From Chryseobacterium sp. LJ668 (GTDB lineage: Bacteria > Bacteroidota > Bacteroidia > Flavobacteriales > Weeksellaceae), in the NCBI RefSeq assembly GCF_019613955.1, contig NZ_CP080443.1, positions 2,961,001-3,025,000 of the forward strand: a stretch of 64,000 nt of DNA, read 5' to 3'. Each line of letters begins with the position of its first letter. Position 1 is the stretch's first letter. Under the pieces are notes generated by a model. It saw only the letters and a program-made list of their open reading frames with translations. It did not search any database and was not told the DNA's origin. A program made the position numbers and the translations under genes. Of this stretch, positions 32,460 through 40,522 are shown one piece after another.

Positions 32460-33161
32460 ATGAAAAAGATTTTTTATATACTTCCATTTTTAGCTTTGAT
32501 TTCCTGCGGAAAAATTTCTCCTAAAGGTAACTTAGAAAAAAAAGAAATTGACGTTGAAGAGTTTGTGAATTTAGACTTAGACGGAAAATTCCGTATTTTT
32601 TATGCACGAGGTCCGAAAAATTTTGTTGAAATTGAAACCTATCCCAATATTGCTGATAATCTTGATGTTGACGTGGATGATAAAACACTTTCCATCAAAG
32701 AAGGCAGAGAAACAAAAGGTGTAGATTTCTACAATGTGACCATTTATTCTAAATATAATTTAGAGAAAGTTTCACTTTCAGATTCTGTTGAAATGAATAT
32801 TTCAAGCGAAATTAAAACGGATAATTTTAGGCTCAGTTTAAAAAATAATGCTACTTTTATGGGTTCGGTGAACACAAGAAGAGCAGAAGTGGAAATGCTG
32901 AACAGAAGCCGTGCAAATTTTTTGGGTGAAACGAAAGATGCAGTGATAAAAATCTCTGATACAGCAAGTTTGATTGCTCCGTATTGGAAAATTACAAATC
33001 TGAATGTAGATTCTCAAAACGGAAATTATGCAGAAGTAAATGTGAAAGATACACTGAAAGGAACAGTAAAAAATACAGCGAAATTTGTGTATTATAATGA
33101 CCCAATCAGAGCTTTTAAAGTCGACAAGACAACAAAAGTGGAGAATAAAAAATTACAGTAA
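32460..33161 (+). CDS. GIN-domain (DUF2807) lipoprotein
   Basis: 233 residues. The lipobox is LALISC, with Cys at 16. The mature part is a right-handed beta-helix-like GIN domain of about 200 residues, with the typical starts EEFVNLDLDGKFRIFYARG and VEIETYPNIADNLDVDVDD, followed by repeating short strands with Asn and Ser (SLKNNATFMGS). Such proteins are exported and anchored, and some resemble adhesin heads. The role is unknown. It starts 1 bp after the glycosyltransferase stop, so translation is coupled. Confidence 0.85.
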   Translation: MKKIFYILPFLALISCGKISPKGNLEKKEIDVEEFVNLDLDGKFRIFYARGPKNFVEIETYPNIADNLDVDVDDKTLSIKEGRETKGVDFYNVTIYSKYNLEKVSLSDSVEMNISSEIKTDNFRLSLKNNATFMGSVNTRRAEVEMLNRSRANFLGETKDAVIKISDTASLIAPYWKITNLNVDSQNGNYAEVNVKDTLKGTVKNTAKFVYYNDPIRAFKVDKTTKVENKKLQ

Positions 33162-33233
33162 ATACTTTGTCAGAGTTGAAATTTTTGATAAAGTTTAAGA
33201 ATAAATTAAACTATAAAGACTACAAATACAAAT

Positions 33234-34949
33234 ATGACAACATTAGAGAAAGCACAGCTTTGGTTGAGTGATACATTCGATAAAGAAACTAAGGATGCTG
33301 TTCAAACATTAATAGACAGCAATTCTCCTGACTTAGAAGATTCTTTTTACAGAGAATTAGAATTTGGTACAGGAGGAATGCGTGGAATTATGGGTGTTGG
33401 AACCAATCGTTTAAATAAGTACACGTTAGGTCAAGCAACACAGGGACTTGCAAATTATATGTTGCAGCAATTTCCAGGCGAAGAAGTTAGTGTTGCCATA
33501 GCATATGATGTCAGAAATAACTCAAAAGAATTTGGGAAATTGGTTGCGGATGTTTTAACGGCAAACGGAATTAAAGTTCTTTTGTTTAAAAACCACAGAC
33601 CGACTCCTGAATTGTCTTTCACCGTTCGTGACAGAAAATGCAACGGTGGAATTGTGTTGACGGCATCTCACAATCCGCCTGAATATAATGGCTACAAAGT
33701 ATATTGGAATGACGGCGCGCAAATCGTTCCGCCACATGATGAAGCGATTATCAATGAAGTATATTCTGTGAAATTTGAAGAGATTAAATTTGAAGGAAAT
33801 GACGATCTGATCGAATGGATCGGAGAGGAGCAGGATGAAGTATATATTGATGCTTGTATTGAAAACTCAACTTATCAGGATGTTGAAAAAGGAAATTTAA
33901 ATATCGTTTTCACGTCAATCCATGGAACAACATACACGACAGTTCCTCAAGCTTTAGAAAAAGCAGGTTTCAAGAAAATTGATCTGGTAAAAGAACAAAT
34001 GATCCCAAGCGGAAACTTCCCGACGGTAGAATCTCCCAATCCGGAAGAACCTGCAGCTTTGGAAATGGCAATGGATTTAGCTAAAATAACCAATGCCGAT
34101 ATCGTGATCGGAACAGATCCGGACGGTGATCGATTAGGGATTGCAGTCAGAAACTTAGAAGGAGAGATTCAATTATTAAATGGAAATCAGTGCAATACCA
34201 TTTTAACGTATTATATTCTTGACCAATGGAAAAAACAGGGTAGAATTACCGGAAAAGAATTCATCGGTTCTACGATTGTAACTTCAGATATTTTCTTTGA
34301 TATTGCCGAAAAATTCGGTGTTGACTGTAAAGTTGGTTTAACTGGTTTTAAATGGATCGGAAAAATGATCCGTGATTTCGAAGGTCAGGAAAAATTCATT
34401 TGCGGTGGCGAAGAGAGTTTCGGGTTTATGACCGGAGATTTCGTACGCGATAAAGATTCTTGCGGAAGTATTGTCTTAGCTTGTGAAATAGCAGCTTGGT
34501 GCAAAGCCAACGGAAAAACTATGTACGAATACCTGATTGAGATTTATCAGCAAACCGGAATGTATTATGAAGGCTTAATTAATGTGACAAAAAAAGGTAG
34601 AGACGGAGCAGAAGAAATTCAGAATATGATGAAGAACTTCCGTCAAAATACTCCCAAATCTTTAGCTGGATCACCGGTTGAAGAAGTAAAAGATTTTAAA
34701 GAGCAAACAAATTTTATTGTTTCTGAAAATAAAAAACATGTGATGGATGATATTCCAAAATCGAATGTTTTGATTTATTACACACAAGACGGAACGAAAG
34801 TTTGTGTAAGACCTTCAGGTACAGAACCAAAAATTAAATTTTATGTTTCTGTAAAACAAGATTTAAGCTCAAAAGAAGATTTTAAATCAACCCTAAAGGC
34901 TTTAGAACATAAAATTGAAGAAGTAAGAAAAGATCTTCAGTTAAACTAA
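33234..34949 (+). CDS. Phosphosugar mutase (phosphoglucomutase/phosphomannomutase family)
   Basis: 571 residues, the length of the long bacterial alpha-D-phosphohexomutase group. The active-site phosphoserine lies in TASHNPPEYNGYKVYW (Ser near 145). The metal loop is DPDGDRLG (near 294), the sugar-binding GGEESFGF is near 400, and the phosphate-binding loop RPSGTEPKIKFYV is near the end. It interconverts hexose 1- and 6-phosphates in the cytoplasm. Which sugar is not decided by sequence. It is a single gene, 72 bp after the GIN gene. Confidence 0.92.
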   Translation: MTTLEKAQLWLSDTFDKETKDAVQTLIDSNSPDLEDSFYRELEFGTGGMRGIMGVGTNRLNKYTLGQATQGLANYMLQQFPGEEVSVAIAYDVRNNSKEFGKLVADVLTANGIKVLLFKNHRPTPELSFTVRDRKCNGGIVLTASHNPPEYNGYKVYWNDGAQIVPPHDEAIINEVYSVKFEEIKFEGNDDLIEWIGEEQDEVYIDACIENSTYQDVEKGNLNIVFTSIHGTTYTTVPQALEKAGFKKIDLVKEQMIPSGNFPTVESPNPEEPAALEMAMDLAKITNADIVIGTDPDGDRLGIAVRNLEGEIQLLNGNQCNTILTYYILDQWKKQGRITGKEFIGSTIVTSDIFFDIAEKFGVDCKVGLTGFKWIGKMIRDFEGQEKFICGGEESFGFMTGDFVRDKDSCGSIVLACEIAAWCKANGKTMYEYLIEIYQQTGMYYEGLINVTKKGRDGAEEIQNMMKNFRQNTPKSLAGSPVEEVKDFKEQTNFIVSENKKHVMDDIPKSNVLIYYTQDGTKVCVRPSGTEPKIKFYVSVKQDLSSKEDFKSTLKALEHKIEEVRKDLQLN

Positions 34950-35040
34950 TATAGGTTAACAGAAATTAGGTTTTAGATAAATATTTTAAAGATGATCAGT
35001 AACCTCTTTAATTATTTAAAACTTCTTGTTCTTTGCTGAG

Positions 35041-35100
35041 TGAAACGCCTTTGCGAACTTAAAAACAATTAATTGTTAAAAAAGCTTGTAAACTTTGCGT
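35041..35100. repeat. Palindrome flanked by CTTTGCG direct repeats
   Basis: A 14-bp perfect palindrome AACAATTAATTGTT (35064-35077) lies between two copies of CTTTGCG (35049-35055 and 35093-35099). The 243-bp gap between the mutase and aminotransferase genes shows no gene. Similar GCG-containing scraps are common between flavobacterial genes. Confidence 0.35.
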
Positions 35101-35192
35101 TAAAGTTAAGCATCATGATAATGACGAAAAATCGGTATAATTTATAACCTAATTTCTGCCACCTAAATATAATATCTTAAAAGTAAATAAAA

Positions 35193-36446
35193 GTGAAAGT
35201 TTCAAAATTAGCGGCGAACCTGATCGGTTCTGAAATTGTAAAAATTGGTAACGAAGTAAATGATTTAAAGGCAAAAGGAGCAGAAATAGCCAACCTTACC
35301 ATTGGCGACCTGAATTCTAATCTGTATCCGATTCCGGCACAGTTGAAGGAAGAAATTCAGAAAGCGTATCAGAATAATTTAACCAATTATCCGCCTGCAA
35401 ACGGACTTTTATCTTTACGAAAAGAAGTTTCAAAAGACCTTAAAAGAAGATGGAACCTTGATTATGATGCTAATGATATTTTAATCACCGCAGGTTCCAG
35501 ACCACTTATTTATGCTGTTTATAAAGTAATTGTGGACGAAGGCGATAAAGTGATTTACCCGACTCCTTCATGGAATAATAACCACTACTCATATCTGACT
35601 TCTGCAGAATCAATTGAAGTAAAAACTACGCCTGAAAATAATTTCCTTCCAACCGCTGCTGAATTACGCCCGCATTTGGATGGAGCCGTTTTACTAGCTT
35701 TGTGTTCACCGCTGAACCCTACAGGAACAATGTTTACAGAATCGCAGCTAAAAGAAATCTGTGAAATGGTTTTAGAAGAAAACAAAAAAAGAGGCGCAGA
35801 CGAAAAGCCGTTGTATCTGATGTATGATCAGATTTACTCAAATCTTACTTTCGGAGCGAAACACGTTGATCCTGTTTCTCTTTTTCCGGAAATGAAAGAT
35901 TATACAATTTACATTGACGGAATTTCCAAATGTCTTGCAGCAACAGGTGTTCGTGTTGGATGGGGATTTGGCCCTGCTCACATTATTGATAAAATGAAAG
36001 CACTTTTGACGCATGTAGGAGCTTGGGCGCCAAAACCGGAACAGGAAGCAACGGCAAAATTTTATGAAAATACAGAACGCGTAGACGAATTTGTAGAAGA
36101 ATTTAAAGGAAAATTAGAAGCCAGTTTAAAAGTTCTTCATAGCGGAATTCAGGATTTGAAAAATAAAGGTCTGCAAGTAAACAGCATTGAACCGATGGGC
36201 GCGATGTATTTAACTATAAAGTTAGATTATATCGGAAAAACAAAACCGGACGGTTCTCTAATTGAAAATTCTTCAGATCTGGTATTTTATTTAATCAGTG
36301 ATGCAGGAGTGGCTTTAGTTCCGTTCTCAGCTTTTGGTGAAGCTAAATCTGAGCCGTGGTTCAGAGCTTCAGTAGGAGGTCTGGATATCAGTGAAATTGA
36401 GGCGATGATGCCAAAATTGGAAAAAGCTTTGAATAATTTGAAATAA
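35193..36446 (+). CDS. PLP-dependent aminotransferase, class I/II
   Basis: 417 residues starting with GTG at 35193. The fold type I motifs are present: SPLNPTGTMFTE (near 170), YDQIYSNLTF (near 210) with the Asp that contacts the PLP nitrogen, and the Schiff-base Lys in DGISKCLAATGVRVGW (near 246), with Arg near 395 for the substrate carboxylate (FRASVGG). Members transfer amino groups among Asp, Ala, aromatic amino acids and 2-oxoglutarate. The specific substrate is uncertain. It is transcribed alone and ends with a hairpin. Confidence 0.9.
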   Translation: MKVSKLAANLIGSEIVKIGNEVNDLKAKGAEIANLTIGDLNSNLYPIPAQLKEEIQKAYQNNLTNYPPANGLLSLRKEVSKDLKRRWNLDYDANDILITAGSRPLIYAVYKVIVDEGDKVIYPTPSWNNNHYSYLTSAESIEVKTTPENNFLPTAAELRPHLDGAVLLALCSPLNPTGTMFTESQLKEICEMVLEENKKRGADEKPLYLMYDQIYSNLTFGAKHVDPVSLFPEMKDYTIYIDGISKCLAATGVRVGWGFGPAHIIDKMKALLTHVGAWAPKPEQEATAKFYENTERVDEFVEEFKGKLEASLKVLHSGIQDLKNKGLQVNSIEPMGAMYLTIKLDYIGKTKPDGSLIENSSDLVFYLISDAGVALVPFSAFGEAKSEPWFRASVGGLDISEIEAMMPKLEKALNNLK

Positions 36447-36456
36447 AAAAATATAG

Positions 36457-36490
36457 ATGCTTCGACTCCGTTCGGCGTGGGCCGAAGCAT
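36457..36490 (+). repeat. Hairpin element with ATGCTTCG/CGAAGCAT arms
   Basis: Eight-base-pair arms surround TTCGGCG-type inner sequence. The GCTTCGACTCCGTTCGG string resembles a dispersed palindromic repeat of flavobacteria. It may also end aminotransferase transcription, although no T-run follows directly. Confidence 0.45.
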
Positions 36491-36526
36491 TTACATTCAA
36501 AATATCGAGGACAGTTTTATTTTAAA

Positions 36527-37117
36527 ATGAAAACTCCAAAAAAAAAATTTCTTGAAACAAAATGGTTATGCTATTCGACGTTAGCAGTTATCACTTTAGT
36601 TATTCTGAGTGTTTGGCTTTCCGGAACAAATTCTCACAGATCTTTATTTCAAAATTCTATATTATCAACTTCTATCTTAGGGACAACATTTTTTGTGTTT
36701 ATTAGTTCAGGATTATATTTCGGTTTGAAACTGAAAGAGAATGTAGGACAAATTTTACACAGAGAAAGAATCAAAAAATATTCTGATCATATTTCTTTAC
36801 CAGATGTTTCAGGATTTGATCCGCCTGCTGTAGGAGATAGTATAGGGGGAGTTATCCTTTCAATTATTCTATGGTTTTTTGTTTCAATTGTTTTTGCTTT
36901 TTTATTATATTTTTTAGGATTCTTCTTTTGGGCAGCAATTTTATTTTTTGCGGCAATGCTTTATTGGATTTTTTTCCGAGCTTTACGATTAGTATTTAAA
37001 AATTCGAAAAGCTGTAAAGACAATCTTCTAAGAAGTTTAGGATTCGGACTTTTTTATTCGTTTCTGTACATCTCGTGGATTTACGGAATCATCTTTTTAG
37101 TTAATTATTTAAACTAA
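36527..37117 (+). CDS. Membrane protein, four helices, unknown function
   Basis: 196 residues with hydrophobic segments at about 15-32, 45-65, 105-145 (a pair) and 172-193. A hydrophilic region containing SLPDVSGFDPPAVGDSIGG lies between the second and third. No motif of a known family is recognised. It stands 31 bp before kdsB on the same strand and may be co-transcribed with it. Confidence 0.55.
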   Translation: MKTPKKKFLETKWLCYSTLAVITLVILSVWLSGTNSHRSLFQNSILSTSILGTTFFVFISSGLYFGLKLKENVGQILHRERIKKYSDHISLPDVSGFDPPAVGDSIGGVILSIILWFFVSIVFAFLLYFLGFFFWAAILFFAAMLYWIFFRALRLVFKNSKSCKDNLLRSLGFGLFYSFLYISWIYGIIFLVNYLN

Positions 37118-37148
37118 AACTCACTTTTAATAATTTATATTTAAATAA

Positions 37149-37871
37149 ATGAAAATCATCGCCGTCATTCCTGCACGCTATGAAGCCAGTCGTTTTCCCG
37201 GAAAGCTGATGCAGATTTTAGGAGAAAAAACTGTGATTACTACTACGTACCAAAATGTTATGGAAACCGGACTTTTCGATGAAGTTTTTGTTGCAACAGA
37301 TTCTGAGTTGATCTTTAATGAAATTCAAAATCATGGCGGAAAAGCAGTAATGACCGGACAACACGAAACAGGAAGCGACCGAATCGCAGAAGCTGTGCAG
37401 AACATTGATTGTGATATTGTCATCAACGTTCAGGGAGACGAGCCTTTCTTAAAATTAGAACCTTTAAAACAGTTAATTGAAGTTTTTAGAAAAGACGATA
37501 ATCAGGAAATTTCTTTAGCTTCATTAAAAATAAAGCTTCACGAAAAAGAAGAAATTAAAAATCCTAATAATGTAAAAGTAATTACCGACAATAATGGTTT
37601 TGCATTGTATTTCAGCCGTTCTGTAATTCCGTTTCACCGCGAAATTTCTTATGAAATTGATTATTTTAAACATATCGGTGTCTATGCATTCAGAAAGCAT
37701 GCTCTGCTGCAGTTTTCAAAACTGGAAATGAAACCTTTGGAGATTTCAGAAAAAATAGAATGTATCCGTTATCTTGAATATGGAATGAGAATCAAACTGA
37801 TAGAAACCAATTTTATTGGTGTAGGCATTGATACACCGGAAGATTTAGAAAAAGCAAGGAAATTAATTTGA
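37149..37871 (+). CDS. kdsB: 3-deoxy-manno-octulosonate cytidylyltransferase
   Basis: 240 residues, the usual KdsB size. The N-terminal [15 protein letters not shown] is the nucleotide-binding signature. NVQGDEPFL (about 97-105) carries the metal-binding Asp, and YFSRSVIPF and HIGVYAFR line the KDO site. It activates KDO to CMP-KDO in the cytoplasm for lipid A-core assembly. kdsA, which makes KDO-8-phosphate, is at 60401, so both enzymes lie in the window but in different transcripts. It ends in AT-rich inverted repeats. Confidence 0.95.
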   Translation: MKIIAVIPARYEASRFPGKLMQILGEKTVITTTYQNVMETGLFDEVFVATDSELIFNEIQNHGGKAVMTGQHETGSDRIAEAVQNIDCDIVINVQGDEPFLKLEPLKQLIEVFRKDDNQEISLASLKIKLHEKEEIKNPNNVKVITDNNGFALYFSRSVIPFHREISYEIDYFKHIGVYAFRKHALLQFSKLEMKPLEISEKIECIRYLEYGMRIKLIETNFIGVGIDTPEDLEKARKLI

Positions 37872-37950
37872 AAATTTATTTAATTAGATAATTTGAAAAT
37901 TATGTTATCGTTTCATTTTTAAATTGCCTCATTTTCAAATTTTCAAATTA
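37865..37950. repeat. AATTTGAAAATT repeat cluster after kdsB
   Basis: AATTTGAAAATT occurs at 37865-37876 and 37890-37901. Inverted copies lie at 37931-37950, giving 13-bp arms (37889-37901 with 37938-37950). It could fold as a terminator for kdsB. Confidence 0.45.
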
Positions 37951-37959
37951 AAAAAGCCC

Positions 37960-37967
37960 TATATTTG
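37960..37967 (+). promoter_or_regulatory. -7 promoter element
   Basis: TATATTTG matches TAnnTTTG, 19 bp before ATG 37987. No -33 TTG at the usual spacing. Confidence 0.5.
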
Positions 37968-37986
37968 AATTGATAAAATTGATTGA

Positions 37987-38649
37987 ATGAAGAAATTATT
38001 TTTAATATTCGTCCTTATATTTTCACAACTATCTTTCGCACAGACTGCTAAAGAAATTATAGATAAAAATATTGAATTATCAGGAGGATTAACAAGTTGG
38101 AAGCTTTTAAATTCTGTATTACTTCAAGGGAAAGTAATTTTAGGAGTAAAAGATGAATATCCGATCAAAATTTATCAGCAACGTCCCAATTTAACCAAAA
38201 CGGTTCTGACAATAAACGGAAAAGAAACTGCTATTGAAGGATACGACGGAAATAAAGGCTATGCCATGAATTATGCAGCCAATAAACTTCAGGTGTATGG
38301 TGATTACATTCCGGAAAGTTTTGACAACGATTTTATCGATTGGGAAAATAAAGGTTTTGAAGCCAAATATCTCGGCAAAGAAAAAGTAGGAAATATCTAT
38401 TGTCACAAGGTTGAGCTGACGAAAAATGTGAATAAGAACTATTATTTTTTTGATACCAAAAATTTTATGCTTTTAAAAGAAATAAAAAAAGATGAAACCT
38501 TAAATTATTCTGATTTTAAGAAAGTTGGGAATCTTTCGATGCCATTCAGAATCGAATCTTCAAGCTCGAAAAAAGATGGAGATTTTGTAATACTTTTGAA
38601 TAAAGTAGACATCAATAAGGTATTTCCTGCCAATGTTTTTAAATTCTAA
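37987..38649 (+). CDS. LolA-like outer-membrane lipoprotein-sorting-type protein
   Basis: 220 residues. The signal peptide covers residues 1-19 (LSFAQ). The mature part AKEIIDKNIELSGG followed by repeated strands (LLQGKVILGVKDEY, KIYQQRPNLTKTVLTINGKE) and YCHKVELT fits the LolA/LolB-like half-barrel family widespread in Bacteroidota. It is probably periplasmic and binds a hydrophobic ligand. Whether it carries lipoproteins is not known. It has its own -7 box, and the glutathione peroxidase gene follows after 45 bp. Confidence 0.7.
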   Translation: MKKLFLIFVLIFSQLSFAQTAKEIIDKNIELSGGLTSWKLLNSVLLQGKVILGVKDEYPIKIYQQRPNLTKTVLTINGKETAIEGYDGNKGYAMNYAANKLQVYGDYIPESFDNDFIDWENKGFEAKYLGKEKVGNIYCHKVELTKNVNKNYYFFDTKNFMLLKEIKKDETLNYSDFKKVGNLSMPFRIESSSSKKDGDFVILLNKVDINKVFPANVFKF

Positions 38650-38694
38650 TCCTTAATTATCAACTAACCGCAGCCAAGCTGTAAACTAAATAAA

Positions 38695-39273
38695 ATGAAA
38701 AAAATCTTTTTAATACTACTTTCTTTCGCAGCATTTTTTAATAGCTGCGCCCAGAAAAAGACAGATGTTTCTAAAGCTAAAAGTAAAGAACTTATGGGAA
38801 AAACAATTTATGATTACAAAGTAGAAGCTCTTGAGGAAGGAAAAGAAATCAACTTTGCCGATTTTAAAGGAAAGAAAATCCTTATCGTCAACACCGCTTC
38901 AGAATGTGGTTTTACACCGCAGTATGCTGATCTAGAGAAGTTATCAAACGAATACAAAGGTCAATTGGTAGTTGTGGGATTTCCTGCGAACAATTTTGGA
39001 GGGCAAGAACCTGGTTCAAATGTAGAAATCGGAGCTTTTTGTCAAAAAAATTATGGGGTAACATTTCCATTAGCTGCAAAAGTTTCGGTGAAAGGAGATG
39101 ATACCGCTCCAATTTTCAAATATTTGACCGAAAAAGATCTGAACGGGGTGAAAAACACAACCATTCTCTGGAATTTTACTAAGTTTTTGGTAGATGAAAA
39201 CGGTAAGTTAGTAGATTCATTCATCAGTACTACAAAGCCGACGGATAAAGCGATAACGAAGCATTTACAGTAG
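38695..39273 (+). CDS. Glutathione peroxidase-family thiol peroxidase, probably a lipoprotein
   Basis: 192 residues. A lipoprotein-type signal (LSFAAFFNSC, Cys18) precedes the GPx domain. The peroxidatic Cys is Cys71 in NTASECGFTPQ (Cys rather than selenocysteine). The partner residues are Gln in GFPANNFGGQEPG and Trp in LWNFTKFLVD. A further Cys in GAFCQKNYG could be the resolving Cys, which suggests thioredoxin as reductant. It removes peroxides in the periplasm or at the outer membrane. The exported location is inferred from the signal. Confidence 0.9.
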   Translation: MKKIFLILLSFAAFFNSCAQKKTDVSKAKSKELMGKTIYDYKVEALEEGKEINFADFKGKKILIVNTASECGFTPQYADLEKLSNEYKGQLVVVGFPANNFGGQEPGSNVEIGAFCQKNYGVTFPLAAKVSVKGDDTAPIFKYLTEKDLNGVKNTTILWNFTKFLVDENGKLVDSFISTTKPTDKAITKHLQ

Positions 39274-39376
39274 AAAATGTTTCATATGTAAAATAACTTC
39301 GCTTAGAGATTTCTGAGCGGAGTTTTAATTTATTTATGTTGAAAATTCACTGTTTACCTTTCAAACTCAATAAAAA

Positions 39377-40033
39377 TCAGTCATTAGTTTTCTCAGCGAA
39401 AGAAAAAATATTTCCCAGCTTGATGCTCGAATAACCGTTACTTTTTATTTTGGAAGAATTGATCATTGCTTTCGCCAGAATATCTGTCGGCAGGGGTTTT
39501 TGGCTTTCGAAAAGTCCGATTTTATTGGCAAATTTAATGATCCTGCTTCCCAGTACTTCACCACTTCTTTCAGAATCTTTTCTTTCCAACATTCCCGGTT
39601 TGAATATAGTGATTTTATTGAAATGAAGTTTTCTTACGGCATCTTCAAGTTCGCCTTTCATTTTAGAATAAAAAATTTTAGATTGCGGATTGGCTCCGTA
39701 AGCAGAAACTAAAATATAATCTTCAACATTATTTTCTTTGGCAGCTTTTGCAAACTGATATTGGTAGTGGTAATCAACTTTTCTTTGGGCTTCTTTGCTT
39801 CCTGCATCTTTCAAAGTAGTTCCCAAACACGAAAATGCAACATCACCTTTTACAGAGTCCTTCCATTCATCAGGTTTTTCAAAATCGACAACGTGCGTTT
39901 TTAGTTTGTCATTTTGAATGTTTAAAGGTTTTCTTACAAAAACATCTACTTGCTCAAAGTCTTTATCATTCAATAATTGTTTAACCAAATCTTTTCCTGT
40001 AGCGCCTGTTGCACCGATGACCAAAGCTTTCAT
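39377..40033 (-). CDS. NAD(P)H-binding SDR-type oxidoreductase
   Basis: 218 residues. The dinucleotide-binding loop GATGATGKDLVKQLL lies at about 8-22. YILVSAYGANPQSKIFYSKMKGELE contains the Tyr/Lys pattern (YxxxK) of atypical SDRs of the NmrA/HTATIP2 type. FKPGMLERKDSERSGE is also characteristic. Substrate is unknown, and such proteins may be redox sensors or epimerase-like enzymes. It is divergent from the YjbR gene with about 120 bp between their starts. Confidence 0.85.
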   Translation of the reverse strand: MKALVIGATGATGKDLVKQLLNDKDFEQVDVFVRKPLNIQNDKLKTHVVDFEKPDEWKDSVKGDVAFSCLGTTLKDAGSKEAQRKVDYHYQYQFAKAAKENNVEDYILVSAYGANPQSKIFYSKMKGELEDAVRKLHFNKITIFKPGMLERKDSERSGEVLGSRIIKFANKIGLFESQKPLPTDILAKAMINSSKIKSNGYSSIKLGNIFSFAEKTND

Positions 40034-40152
40034 AATAATTTTGATTAGATGATGTGAGATATTTAATTTTCTTTATTAAATTTACGAATTTTAGACCAAA
40101 GCCTAAAAAATTATTAATTAAACATTACCAATCATTTTTCACCAGATTTTTC

Positions 40153-40506
40153 ATGGATGCAAACGAAATTTTAGATTATTGCCTGACCAAAAAAGGTGTA
40201 GCAGAAACTTTCCCCTTTGACCAGGAAACATTGGTCATGAAAGTAGGAACAAAGATGTTTCTGCTTATGTCATTGGAAAAACAACCATTAACAATCGCAG
40301 TAAAAACAGATCCCGAATGGAGTGCGGAATTGAGAGAGCAACATCCCCAAATTACAGGAGCATATCATATGAATAAAACCCATTGGAATTCTGTTTCTTT
40401 AGACGGGCTTAAAAAAGAACTCGTTCTAAAAATGATTGATCATTCTTATGATTTGGTTTTTAAATCTTTAACGAAAAATATTCAAAACACTATTGTTAAT
40501 TCTTAA
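40153..40506 (+). CDS. MmcQ/YjbR family DNA-binding-type protein
   Basis: 117 residues from ATG 40153. The frame is open to 40054, but the extra N-terminus is AT-rich translation without family likeness. MDANEILDYCLTKKGVAETFPFDQETLVMKVGTKMF is the classic MmcQ/YjbR start, and KTHWNSVSLDG is the conserved centre. The fold is a double-wing DNA-binding-like domain, with function unproven. It lies 16 bp before the large DUF3857 gene. Confidence 0.85.
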   Translation: MDANEILDYCLTKKGVAETFPFDQETLVMKVGTKMFLLMSLEKQPLTIAVKTDPEWSAELREQHPQITGAYHMNKTHWNSVSLDGLKKELVLKMIDHSYDLVFKSLTKNIQNTIVNS

Positions 40507-40522
40507 AAGAGAAACATTAAAT

